From NCBI GenBank assembly GCA_022775765.1, contig JALFKC010000051.1:1-42978 (forward strand): DNA of 42,978 nucleotides, read 5' to 3'. Source of the stretch: Campylobacter sp. GTDB taxonomy: Bacteria; Campylobacterota; Campylobacteria; Campylobacterales; Campylobacteraceae. The notes under the pieces were generated by a model. It ran no database searches and had not been told where the DNA came from. It saw nothing but the letters and a program-made list of their open reading frames with translations. A program made the translations under genes and the position numbers. Below are positions 34,355 through 41,483 of this stretch, piece after piece. Numbering within the stretch: position 1 is the first letter of the stretch; the number at the start of each line of letters is the position of its first letter.

Positions 34355-36297
34355 ACTTTAAGAACAATAAAAACGATCCGAATAACCAAAATAACAATCA
34401 GGGTGGCAATAACTTTTTTAACAATAACCCTATTTTTGTTTTTATAATTTTCGCACTTGTGATTATTGGTATTTTTAGATTTACCTCTGATGGAAATGAG
34501 ATGGCGGCATTAAGTGGGGGTTCAGCCAAAAGTGTGGCGTATTCTGAGCTTAAAAGTATGATTGAAAACAAGCAGGTCTCAAAGGTGCTTATCGGTGATA
34601 CTACTATTAAAGCCGAAGGGGCAAATACCATCTACACAGCCAAAAAAGTAAATGACCCAAATTTAGTTGAAATTTTAGAAAAAAATGAGATTCCATACAC
34701 AGCTTACAATGAGACGAATTTTTTAAGCGAACTTCTGTTTAGATGGGTGATACCGATTTTTATAATTTTTGGAATTTGGATGTTTTTTATCAGCCGTATG
34801 CAAAAAAATGTGGGTGGTGGAATATTAGGTGTTGGCAGTAGCAAAAAGCTTGTAAATTCAGAAAAGCCAAATGTCAAATTTAGCGATGTAGCAGGGGTTG
34901 AAGAGGCCAAAGAAGAGGTTCAAGAGATAGTGGATTATCTAAGAAATCCAGATAAATATCTACGCCTTGGAGCAAAAATTCCAAAAGGAATTTTGCTAGT
35001 TGGCCCCCCAGGAACCGGTAAAACTTTGCTTGCAAGAGCAGTTGCTGGTGAAGCGGATGTGCCGTTTTTTAGCATTTCAGCCTCAAGCTTTATAGAGATG
35101 TTTGTAGGTGTTGGAGCTAGTAGGGTAAGAGATCTTTTTGAAAATGCGAAAAAAGAGGCCCCATCAATAGTATTTATAGATGAGATTGATGCTATTGGCA
35201 AAAGCCGTTCAAGCAGTCCGATGGGTGGCAATGACGAAAGAGAGCAAACCCTAAATCAACTTCTATCAGAGATGGATGGGTTTGATGCGGATAAATCCCC
35301 AGTAATAGTCATAGCTGCTACAAATAGACCTGAAATTTTAGACGCCGCACTTCTTAGACCGGGGCGTTTTGATAGGCAAGTGCTTGTAGATAAGCCTGAC
35401 TTTAAAGGTAGAATGGATATCTTAAAAGTGCATATGAAAGATGTCAGATTTGCAAGCGATATCGATATAGAAGAGATAGCAAGGCTTACTACAGGTTTAG
35501 CTGGGGCCGATCTTGAAAATATCATCAATGAAGCTGCACTTTTAGCGGGTAGAAACTCAAAACGAGCAGTTGAGCAGGTTGATTTGGTTGAAGCGGTTGA
35601 AAGAAGTATAGCTGGCCTTGAGAAAAAATCGCGTCGTGTAAATCCAAAAGAAAAACGCATAGTGGCTTACCATGAGTGTGGTCACGCTTTGGTAGCTGAA
35701 CTTACTAAAGGGGCCAAAAAAGTCTCAAAAGTTTCGATTATTCCTAGAGGCTTAGCAGCTCTTGGTTATACTTTAAACACGCCTGAAGAGAATAAATTTC
35801 TAATGCAACGCCACGAACTTATCGCTGAAGTGGATGTGCTTTTGGGTGGTAGAGCAGCTGAATATGTATTTATCAAAGAGATTTCAACTGGGGCGAGCAA
35901 CGACCTTGAAAGAGCCACTGATATTATCAAAGCGATGGTTTCAAACTACGGAATGAGCGATGTAGCAGGGCTTATGGTGCTTGAAAAACAAAGAAACTCT
36001 TTCCTTGGTGGCGGACAAAGCATTAAAGACTATAGCGACAATATGGCACTAAAACTTGATAACTATGTTAAAGAGACTTTGGATGATAGATTTAAGGCTG
36101 TTGTGGATCTTATTAGCAAATATAGCGGTGCGATAGAAAATATGGTAAGTGCGCTTTACAAAGAAGAGACAATTGAGGGAGAAAAAGTTAGACAAATCAT
36201 CAAAGATTACGAAGTTCAAAATGGCTTTGAGTCAAAACTCATAACTATTGAAGATGAAAACAAAGATCTAACCGAGGCAAAAAATAAGGAAATATAA
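34351..36297 (+). CDS. ftsH: ATP-dependent zinc metalloprotease FtsH
   Basis: Membrane-bound AAA+ protease that degrades misassembled membrane proteins and unstable regulators. It is 648 residues: two N-terminal membrane helices (about 27-46 and 130-148), an AAA domain with Walker A GPPGTGKT (218-225) and Walker B SIVFIDEID, the arginine-finger region ATNRPEILDAALLRPGRFDR, and a zinc site HECGH (His441, Glu442, His445). The first 26 residues are unusually asparagine-rich. It overlaps prmA by four bases and the next gene by one. Confidence 0.96.
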   Translation: MNFKNNKNDPNNQNNNQGGNNFFNNNPIFVFIIFALVIIGIFRFTSDGNEMAALSGGSAKSVAYSELKSMIENKQVSKVLIGDTTIKAEGANTIYTAKKVNDPNLVEILEKNEIPYTAYNETNFLSELLFRWVIPIFIIFGIWMFFISRMQKNVGGGILGVGSSKKLVNSEKPNVKFSDVAGVEEAKEEVQEIVDYLRNPDKYLRLGAKIPKGILLVGPPGTGKTLLARAVAGEADVPFFSISASSFIEMFVGVGASRVRDLFENAKKEAPSIVFIDEIDAIGKSRSSSPMGGNDEREQTLNQLLSEMDGFDADKSPVIVIAATNRPEILDAALLRPGRFDRQVLVDKPDFKGRMDILKVHMKDVRFASDIDIEEIARLTTGLAGADLENIINEAALLAGRNSKRAVEQVDLVEAVERSIAGLEKKSRRVNPKEKRIVAYHECGHALVAELTKGAKKVSKVSIIPRGLAALGYTLNTPEENKFLMQRHELIAEVDVLLGGRAAEYVFIKEISTGASNDLERATDIIKAMVSNYGMSDVAGLMVLEKQRNSFLGGGQSIKDYSDNMALKLDNYVKETLDDRFKAVVDLISKYSGAIENMVSALYKEETIEGEKVRQIIKDYEVQNGFESKLITIEDENKDLTEAKNKEI

Positions 36298-36899
36298 TGG
36301 GTGATATAAGGTTGATTTCGCAGTATGGTTATAAGGTGGTTTTGGTAACTGGAGTGCTTTTTGTTCTGGCACTTTTGTTTGATTTTGGTGAGATAATTTT
36401 TGGGCTGATTTTTTTGATAGCTATATTTATCTATAGAAACCCAGAACGCCTTGAAAATACCACTGACGAAAAGGCTATCCTTTGCCCAGTTGATGGTAAG
36501 GTCACAAGAGTTGAGACAAAAGATGATGAGGTGGTAGTTGAGATAATTAATTCGCTTTTTAGCGTTGGTACTCTAAGGCTGCCGATGGACGCTTCTTTGC
36601 AGGATTTAAAAAATACCCACGGACTATTTACCTGCTCTTTTATGAGAAATAGTGAGCTTTTAAATGAAAAAGTTAGCTATGTTTTGCAAGGAAAATTTAT
36701 CAAATTTGAGCTTATAATGGTAGCTGGAGTCTTTGCAAGAAGGCTAAATTTTGGGAAATTTAATTCTCTTAAATCTGGCAGACGCATAGGATTTTTAAGT
36801 GATGGTAAAGTAATACTTAAACTTCCTAAAAATATTAGGCTTAATGTCTCAAAAGATAGTGGGGTTAGGGCTTGTGAGCCGTTAGGATTTGTGCTTTGA
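36297..36899 (+). CDS. phosphatidylserine decarboxylase-related protein lacking the pyruvoyl serine
   Basis: A 200-residue protein with an N-terminal membrane hairpin (about 13-45) and the short-form PSD fold: CPVDGKVTRVE, NEKVSYVLQGK and VAGVFARRLNFG. The position where active enzymes have a Gly-Ser processing site (GLIRFGSR in short-form PSDs, as I recall) reads GFLSDGKV here, with no serine at the cleavage point. The protein should therefore not make a pyruvoyl group. It is placed directly before pssA, which makes phosphatidylserine, so a role in phospholipid handling is likely but decarboxylation is doubtful. It overlaps ftsH by one base and pssA by four. Confidence 0.75.
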   Translation: MGDIRLISQYGYKVVLVTGVLFVLALLFDFGEIIFGLIFLIAIFIYRNPERLENTTDEKAILCPVDGKVTRVETKDDEVVVEIINSLFSVGTLRLPMDASLQDLKNTHGLFTCSFMRNSELLNEKVSYVLQGKFIKFELIMVAGVFARRLNFGKFNSLKSGRRIGFLSDGKVILKLPKNIRLNVSKDSGVRACEPLGFVL

Positions 36900-37621
36900 T
36901 ACAAGATCATAAAAATAGAGTAATCTACATACTTCCAAATTTATTCACCGCAGCGAGTTGCTTTGTTGGTGTTATGTCAATAATCGCTTCAATCAATGGC
37001 AATTTTACCAAGGCTTTCATCTATGTTTTTTTATCGCTTTTGCTTGATGGGCTTGATGGCAGAGTAGCAAGGCTTACCAATACAACCTCAAAATTTGGCA
37101 TTGAGTTTGACTCGCTTTCGGATGTTATCGCATTTGGTGCGGCTCCGGCTGTGTTTTTTTACTGCGTAGTTGGTAGTGAATTTGGTAAATTAGGGGCGGT
37201 AGTTAGCGGATTTTTTGTGGTTTTTGGTGCGATGAGACTTGCTAGATTTAATATTACTACTGGGACTTATGAACCAAATATCTTTATAGGACTTCCTATC
37301 CCACTTGCAGCGATCTGTCTTTGTGTGTGGGTTAAATTTTATATAGATTATGAGTTTAGTTCTTCTGCTGGGATATTTTTTGTGGGGATGATTTTGCTTT
37401 TATCTTTGCTTATGGTTAGCAATATTCGGTACCCAAGCTTTAAAAAAATCAAATTCAAACCAATGCACGCGGTTAAAATTTTAGTAATTTGTATAATATT
37501 TTTTGGAATTTTACATCTTTATCCACTTGAAATCGCACTAATTTTAGCGACTTTTTATGTTTTTTATGGAATTTTTAGAGCTATTTATAATCTATTTATT
37601 GCAAAATTTTTTAAAAAGTGA
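36896..37621 (+). CDS. pssA: CDP-diacylglycerol-serine O-phosphatidyltransferase
   Basis: Integral membrane enzyme that makes phosphatidylserine from CDP-diacylglycerol and serine, 241 residues with about seven or eight membrane helices. The CDP-alcohol phosphotransferase motif fits exactly: Asp54-Gly55, Ala58-Arg59, Gly68, Asp72 and Asp76 (in DGLDGRVARL and GIEFDSLSD). The start is a TTG overlapping the previous stop (TTGA), with AGGA upstream; no ATG is nearby. Confidence 0.93.
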   Translation: MIQDHKNRVIYILPNLFTAASCFVGVMSIIASINGNFTKAFIYVFLSLLLDGLDGRVARLTNTTSKFGIEFDSLSDVIAFGAAPAVFFYCVVGSEFGKLGAVVSGFFVVFGAMRLARFNITTGTYEPNIFIGLPIPLAAICLCVWVKFYIDYEFSSSAGIFFVGMILLLSLLMVSNIRYPSFKKIKFKPMHAVKILVICIIFFGILHLYPLEIALILATFYVFYGIFRAIYNLFIAKFFKK

Positions 37622-37645
37622 TAGAATAACTGATAAATTTTATTA

Positions 37646-37713
37646 ATTAAGGAGCAGATATGAGTTTCATTGCAAAAGTTAAATTTTACACAAGCCGTTT
37701 TATGCTCCTTAGT
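37646..37713 (+). promoter_or_regulatory. inverted repeat pairing the leader ribosome site with leucine codons
   Basis: TAAGGAGCA (37648-37656) is perfectly complementary to TGCTCCTTA (37703-37711). The stem extends by a U-G and an A-U pair to 37646 and 37713. The left arm contains the Shine-Dalgarno AAGGAG of a short ORF and the right arm covers that ORF's CTC CTT leucine codons. This looks like a regulatory fold upstream of leuA. Confidence 0.55.
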
Positions 37714-37725
37714 CTGCAAAAATAA
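37660..37725 (+). CDS. candidate leuA leader peptide
   Basis: A 21-codon ORF with a near-perfect ribosome site (AAGGAG, three bases, then ATG) that ends 50 bases before the leuA start. The peptide begins MSFIAKVKFY and ends RFMLLSLQK. The last part carries three leucines in four codons (CTC, CTT, AGT, CTG). CTC and CTG look uncommon in this AT-rich genome. Leader peptides rich in the end-product amino acid control many biosynthetic operons by ribosome stalling, and leucine is the product of the leuA pathway. No run of Ts follows, so control by transcription termination is not obvious. Whether it is translated is unknown. Confidence 0.5.
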   Translation: MSFIAKVKFYTSRFMLLSLQK

Positions 37726-37775
37726 CTTCAAATTTCACTTAAATTTTAAAATAAAATATAATAAAAGGATAAAAA

Positions 37776-39284
37776 ATGGATAAAAATAGAGTAATAATCT
37801 TTGATACAACTTTAAGAGATGGCGAACAAAGCCCGGGTGCGTCTATGAATATAGGCGAGAAAATTCAAATCGCAATGCAGCTTGAAAAGCTTGGCGTAAA
37901 TGTCATAGAAGCTGGATTTGCTGCTGCAAGCGTGGGGGATTTTAACGCAATTGACGCAATATCAAAAGAGGTAGATCATATCACAGTTACCTCTCTTGCA
38001 AGAGCAGTTGAAAAGGATATCAAAGCCGCAGCTGACGCACTAAAAAGTGCAAGAAACAAGCGAATTCACACCTTTATCGCCACAAGCCCTATCCATATGG
38101 AACACAAGCTTAAAATGTCACCTGATGAAGTGATCAAAAGAGCGGTAAATGCGGTTTCATTTGCAAAAAGTTATGTAGATGATATAGAGTTTAGTTGCGA
38201 AGACGCTGGAAGAAGCGATATTAGCTTTTTAAAAGAGATAGTTGATGCAGCAATTAATGCAGGAGCTACGACTATAAATTTACCAGATACCGTTGGCTAC
38301 AGACTTCCAAAAGAGCTTTATGTTATGTTTAAAGAGCTTTGCGATTTTGTAGGGGATAGAGCTATAATTTCAGCTCATAACCACGATGATTTGGGGCTTT
38401 CAACTGCTAATAGTTTGGCTTGCATTGAAGCTGGAGCTAGGCAAGTAGAGTGCACAATAAATGGCATTGGCGAAAGAGCAGGCAATGCAGCCCTTGAAGA
38501 GATAGTGATGACGATTAAGACTAGAAAAGACCTATTTAAGGGACTTTATACTGATATTAATCACAAAGAAATTTATCCAACAAGCCGTCTTGTCTCATCA
38601 ATCATCGGAATGGAACCACAAGCTAATAAAGCCATTGTTGGCAAAAATGCATTCGCACACGAGAGTGGAATTCACCAAGATGGAATGCTTAAAAACCCTG
38701 AAACTTATGAGATCATAAGACCATCAGATGTGGGTATGGAGACAACTGAGCTTGTCCTTGGCAAACATTCAGGTCGCCACGCTTTCAAAGACAAGCTTAC
38801 AAGCTTAGGATTTGATTTAAACGAAGATGAGATTAATGAAGCATTTGTTAAATTTAAAGCACTTTGTGATAAGAAAAAAGAGATTTTTGATGATGATATA
38901 ATTGAGCTTATTAATAGTGGTGCAACAAAGGTGCCTGAGGTTTATACTTTGGTAAAATTAAGCTCTAGTTCATCTACAAATGGTCACTTTACAGCGAGTA
39001 TTACTATTAATCATGCAGGCGAAGAGATAAGTGATTCGGCCCTTGGAAATGGCGGGCTTGACGCGATATTTAAAGCAATTGATAGAATTTCAGGCGTAAA
39101 AGGTGAGCTAAAAGAGTTTCAAGCAAAAGCCGTTAGTCAAGGCAAAGACGCCCTTGCTAAGGTCATTGTCAAGGTTAAATTTGAGGGCAAAGAGACTTTA
39201 ATTGGTCAAGGACTTGATGTCGATACTATGTATGCTACAGCTAAAGCTTATATGTCAGCACTCAATAAATATATAAATTTCTAA
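37776..39284 (+). CDS. leuA: 2-isopropylmalate synthase
   Basis: First committed enzyme of leucine synthesis. It condenses acetyl-CoA with 2-oxoisovalerate. The 502-residue length is typical. The HMGL-type TIM barrel begins [16 protein letters not shown], with metal-binding residues in [14 protein letters not shown], and then the [11 protein letters not shown] and [11 protein letters not shown] motifs. The C-terminal regulatory domain (about 375-502) should bind leucine for feedback inhibition. It starts at an ATG with AAAAGGAT at seven bases. No leuBCD follow; the next 1.1 kb has no gene. Confidence 0.95.
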   Translation: MDKNRVIIFDTTLRDGEQSPGASMNIGEKIQIAMQLEKLGVNVIEAGFAAASVGDFNAIDAISKEVDHITVTSLARAVEKDIKAAADALKSARNKRIHTFIATSPIHMEHKLKMSPDEVIKRAVNAVSFAKSYVDDIEFSCEDAGRSDISFLKEIVDAAINAGATTINLPDTVGYRLPKELYVMFKELCDFVGDRAIISAHNHDDLGLSTANSLACIEAGARQVECTINGIGERAGNAALEEIVMTIKTRKDLFKGLYTDINHKEIYPTSRLVSSIIGMEPQANKAIVGKNAFAHESGIHQDGMLKNPETYEIIRPSDVGMETTELVLGKHSGRHAFKDKLTSLGFDLNEDEINEAFVKFKALCDKKKEIFDDDIIELINSGATKVPEVYTLVKLSSSSSTNGHFTASITINHAGEEISDSALGNGGLDAIFKAIDRISGVKGELKEFQAKAVSQGKDALAKVIVKVKFEGKETLIGQGLDVDTMYATAKAYMSALNKYINF

Positions 39285-39291
39285 TTTAAAT

Positions 39292-39318
39292 TGTAAGCTT
39301 GCGACTAGTAGGCTTACA
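39292..39318 (+). terminator. hairpin after leuA
   Basis: TGTAAGC and GCTTACA, perfect 7-bp arms around a 13-base loop, begin eight bases after the leuA stop. No T-run follows, so termination is uncertain. Confidence 0.4.
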
Positions 39319-39602
39319 CCCATATTCTAAATTCAATAATACTTTTATTTATTTGCTAAAGCAGACTCTATAATAGATTATATTATGTGGCACTCTCTTA
39401 AGTGAAAAATTGCAAGACAGCACCATCATCAATAAATTTAAAGGCAAAAACTAATCCACATAACCAATAGAGTAGTGAAGTTTAAAAGATAAGAGATTAG
39501 CATATCTTGCTAAATTTAGTGATAAAATCAAACAAAATAAATGATATAGCAATTAGCTGCGATAGAGATAATAATACATTTAAATAAAAAATTCTAAAAA
39601 AC

Positions 39603-39687
39603 TATGCGGTGGTGGGGTCGCCCTTACCCCCACACAGCCAACTTGTGGCCGGGGCACAACTGGTGCATAAAGCACATTCACCGCATA
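39603..39687. repeat. 85-base GC-rich multi-branched palindromic element
   Basis: The ends TATGCGGTG (39603-39611) and CACCGCATA (39679-39687) are perfect 9-bp inverted repeats. Between them lie three smaller hairpins: GTGGGG with CCCCAC (39612-39633), GCCA with TGGC (39637-39649), and GTGC with GCAC (39663-39675). As RNA this gives a closed stem with three arms; as DNA it could be a very small element with terminal inverted repeats beside TA. I do not recognise it as tRNA, tmRNA, RNase P, SRP RNA or a known riboswitch. Confidence 0.6.
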
Positions 39688-39812
39688 TTGACAAAATTAT
39701 ATCAAATAAAATCTATAGAGTCAATTATGGCAAAATATATGAATAGCAAATAAAAATGAAGTGAATTTTATAGTTATTATAGAGAATAATACAAAATGAA
39801 AAGTCACCAACA

Positions 39813-39830
39813 GCGGGACCTGACCCCCGC
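39813..39830. repeat. short GC-rich hairpin
   Basis: GCGGG and CCCGC arms around an 8-base loop (ACCTGACC), with outer CCA (39807-39809) and TGG (39836-39838) that could extend the fold. It is isolated in AT-rich sequence. Confidence 0.5.
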
Positions 39831-39886
39831 CTAGATGGCAATCATAAATATATTCTATCTCAATTGTATAATAAAAACATTAATAA

Positions 39887-39926
39887 ATCAGCGTCGGCGA
39901 GACCAGCACCCCACAACGACGCTGAT
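39887..39926. repeat. perfect 10-bp stem with 20-base GC-rich loop
   Basis: ATCAGCGTCG (39887-39896) is the exact reverse complement of CGACGCTGAT (39917-39926). The 20-base loop is rich in C and A (it includes GAGACCAGCACCCC). No T-run follows on either strand, so this is not an ordinary terminator. Confidence 0.6.
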
Positions 39927-40280
39927 GGGTATATTATATCTTATTATTCTGATAAAAATATTAAATATAAACTATGCTTTTACAATGAAAATATTATGAC
40001 AAGCAAAATACCCCACGGTGATATTTTACAAATCGATTGTGTAAGACCTATTAGATAATCAAATAAATAATTTTGACAAGCGTAGCAATAAGGAATTATA
40101 GAGACTAATGATAAGTGTAGTTTTTAGCAGAGATTAAGTTGGTGCAGGTGCAGGCTTAAAATTAAAAAACCATAGATGATAAAGCTTCTTGATAACGCAA
40201 AAACAATACAGCGAAAATTCCCGCAAATTCACAGAAGCAATGAATTAAAAAAGCTTAAAAAATAGATCAAAGAGAGTTGG

Positions 40281-40290
40281 GGTGGGGTCG
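40281..40290. repeat. GC-rich 10-mer repeated from the 85-base element
   Basis: GGTGGGGTCG is identical to 39611-39620 and is flanked by TTGG (40277-40280) and CCAA (40296-40299), a small inverted repeat. It looks like a fragment of the same repeat family. Confidence 0.45.
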
Positions 40291-40329
40291 TCATGCCAAT
40301 TTATAATACAAGATAAATTGCATAAATAT

Positions 40330-40350
40330 GTGTAAATTTTACACTTTTTT
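40330..40350 (+). terminator. palindrome followed by six Ts
   Basis: GTGTAAATTTTACAC is a perfect palindrome directly followed by TTTTTT. It could be a weak terminator for a transcript from the gene-free region, or an operator 90 bases upstream of the BASS transporter start. Confidence 0.4.
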
Positions 40351-40404
40351 ATAAATTTATACACAAAATTCTTATTATTTATTGAAAATAGAGAGATTTT
40401 GAGA

Positions 40405-40410
40405 TAGAAT
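40405..40410 (+). promoter_or_regulatory. possible -10 box of the BASS transporter gene
   Basis: TAGAAT, 29 bases before the ATG at 40440. One mismatch from TATAAT, and no -35 box seen. Confidence 0.35.
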
Positions 40411-40439
40411 CACAGATTAGTTTAAAAAGAAAGAAAAAT

Positions 40440-41372
40440 ATGTTAAGAAAAATCAGTCTGTTTGTCGGTAAGTATATAGCGGTTTTTGTTATTTTGGCTA
40501 CACTTTTTGCGTTATTTTTGCCAGAGTATGGTAAGGTTATCAAAACTTCTTGGGTAAATTATATTCTTGGACTTATAATGTTTGGGATGGGGCTAACAGT
40601 TAAATTTAGTGATTTTAAAGAGCTTTTTGTCCGTCCAAAATTTGTTATTATCGGTATTTTATCTCAGTTTATCGTTATGCCATCGATTGCGTTTTTTCTA
40701 GTTAAGGTTTTTAATCTCTCGCTAGAACTTGCCATAGGTATTGTGCTTGTTGGAACCTGTCCAGGGGGGACTAGTTCAAATGTTATTACCTACCTTAGTA
40801 GAGGCGACCTTGCTTTGAGTGTGGCGATTACTAGCTGCACTACGCTTTTAGCCCCTATAATGACGCCGTTTCTTACATATTTGCTTATTTCGCAAAGTAT
40901 TGAGGTTGATACGATTGGTATGTTTATAAGTGTGGTGCAAGTAGTGCTAATTCCTATCGTGCTTGGTATAGTTGTGAGTAGGTTTTTTCCTAAATTTACC
41001 CACGCAGTGATGGATGTTTTGCCACTTATCTCAACTCTTGGAATTATCGCTATTTTAGTAGCTGTGGTGAGTGTGAGTGCGTCTAAAATTTTAGCAAATA
41101 TTGGCATAATATTTTTGGTTGTTATCTTGCATAATTTGCTTGGATATCTTTTTGGTTTTATTATCGGCAAAATTTTCAAAGCCAACACCGCTCAAATCAA
41201 AGCTTTATGTGTGGAAGTCGGTATGCAAAACTCAGGCCTAGCCTCAGGCCTAGCTCTTGCTCACTTTGCGGCATATCCTTTGGCTGCGGTTCCGGGGGCA
41301 CTGTTTAGCGTATGGCACAATATCTCAGGTGGAATACTTGCAGGATTTTTTGCAAGAAAAAATAAGTTATAA
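40440..41372 (+). CDS. bile acid:sodium symporter (BASS) family transporter
   Basis: Inner-membrane secondary transporter of 310 residues with about ten membrane helices. Family signatures are LGLIMFGMGLTVKFSDF in the second helix region, the conserved GTCPGGTSSNVITYLSRGDLALSVAIT around residue 105-130, and EVGMQNSGLASGLA near 260. Bacterial members carry bile acids, ketopantoate (PanS) or other organic anions with sodium. The substrate cannot be told here. The start is an ATG after AAAGAAAG. It is a single-gene unit ending at a hairpin shared with the convergent Na/Pi family gene. Confidence 0.9.
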   Translation: MLRKISLFVGKYIAVFVILATLFALFLPEYGKVIKTSWVNYILGLIMFGMGLTVKFSDFKELFVRPKFVIIGILSQFIVMPSIAFFLVKVFNLSLELAIGIVLVGTCPGGTSSNVITYLSRGDLALSVAITSCTTLLAPIMTPFLTYLLISQSIEVDTIGMFISVVQVVLIPIVLGIVVSRFFPKFTHAVMDVLPLISTLGIIAILVAVVSVSASKILANIGIIFLVVILHNLLGYLFGFIIGKIFKANTAQIKALCVEVGMQNSGLASGLALAHFAAYPLAAVPGALFSVWHNISGGILAGFFARKNKL

Positions 41373-41448
41373 TTTAGCCAAATTTAACTCGCAAATTTTA
41401 TAGATTTATAGTTTGAGATAAATTTGGCTGAAGTTTCGCTTAATCTAT

Positions 41449-41480
41449 AAATTGGGAAATTCAATACAATTCCCCAATTT
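41449..41480. terminator. bidirectional terminator-like hairpin
   Basis: AAATTGGGAAATT (41449-41461) and AATTCCCCAATTT (41468-41480) pair over 13 positions with one mismatch, loop CAATAC. It lies between two convergent genes, so it can serve both. Confidence 0.6.
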
Positions 41481-41483
41481 AAC

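Larger units (their letters stand above)
39285..40439. other. 1.15-kb gene-free region with GC-rich palindromes
   Basis: No convincing protein-coding gene on either strand; the longest open frames lack ribosome sites and run through palindromes. The base composition is very AT-rich, with four sharply GC-rich islands near 39606-39684, 39806-39839, 39891-39924 and 40277-40298. Each island contains hairpin-forming sequence, listed separately. The start holds a possible leuA terminator and the end the promoter of the BASS transporter gene. It may be a decayed mobile element or a non-coding RNA region. Confidence 0.6.

Noticed and set aside
37757-37762. TATAAT directly before leuA as its promoter
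   Set aside because: RNA would start near 37769, removing the AAAAGGAT ribosome site. A promoter upstream of the leader ORF fits better.
39603-39687. The 85-base element as a tRNA or tmRNA
   Set aside because: The branched shape is suggestive, but there is no T-loop consensus (GTTCGAATC-like), no anticodon arm of proper size and no CCA-adjacent acceptor pattern.
39864-40058. 64-codon open frame in the gene-free region
   Set aside because: No ribosome site, and it runs straight through the perfect 10-bp stem at 39887-39926. Its composition changes abruptly there, so it is most likely an accident of the palindrome.
40176-40265. 29-codon ORF starting ATGATAAAGC
   Set aside because: Directly preceded by an in-frame stop, no ribosome site, Lys-rich low-information peptide. 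It could be a gene remnant but cannot be supported.
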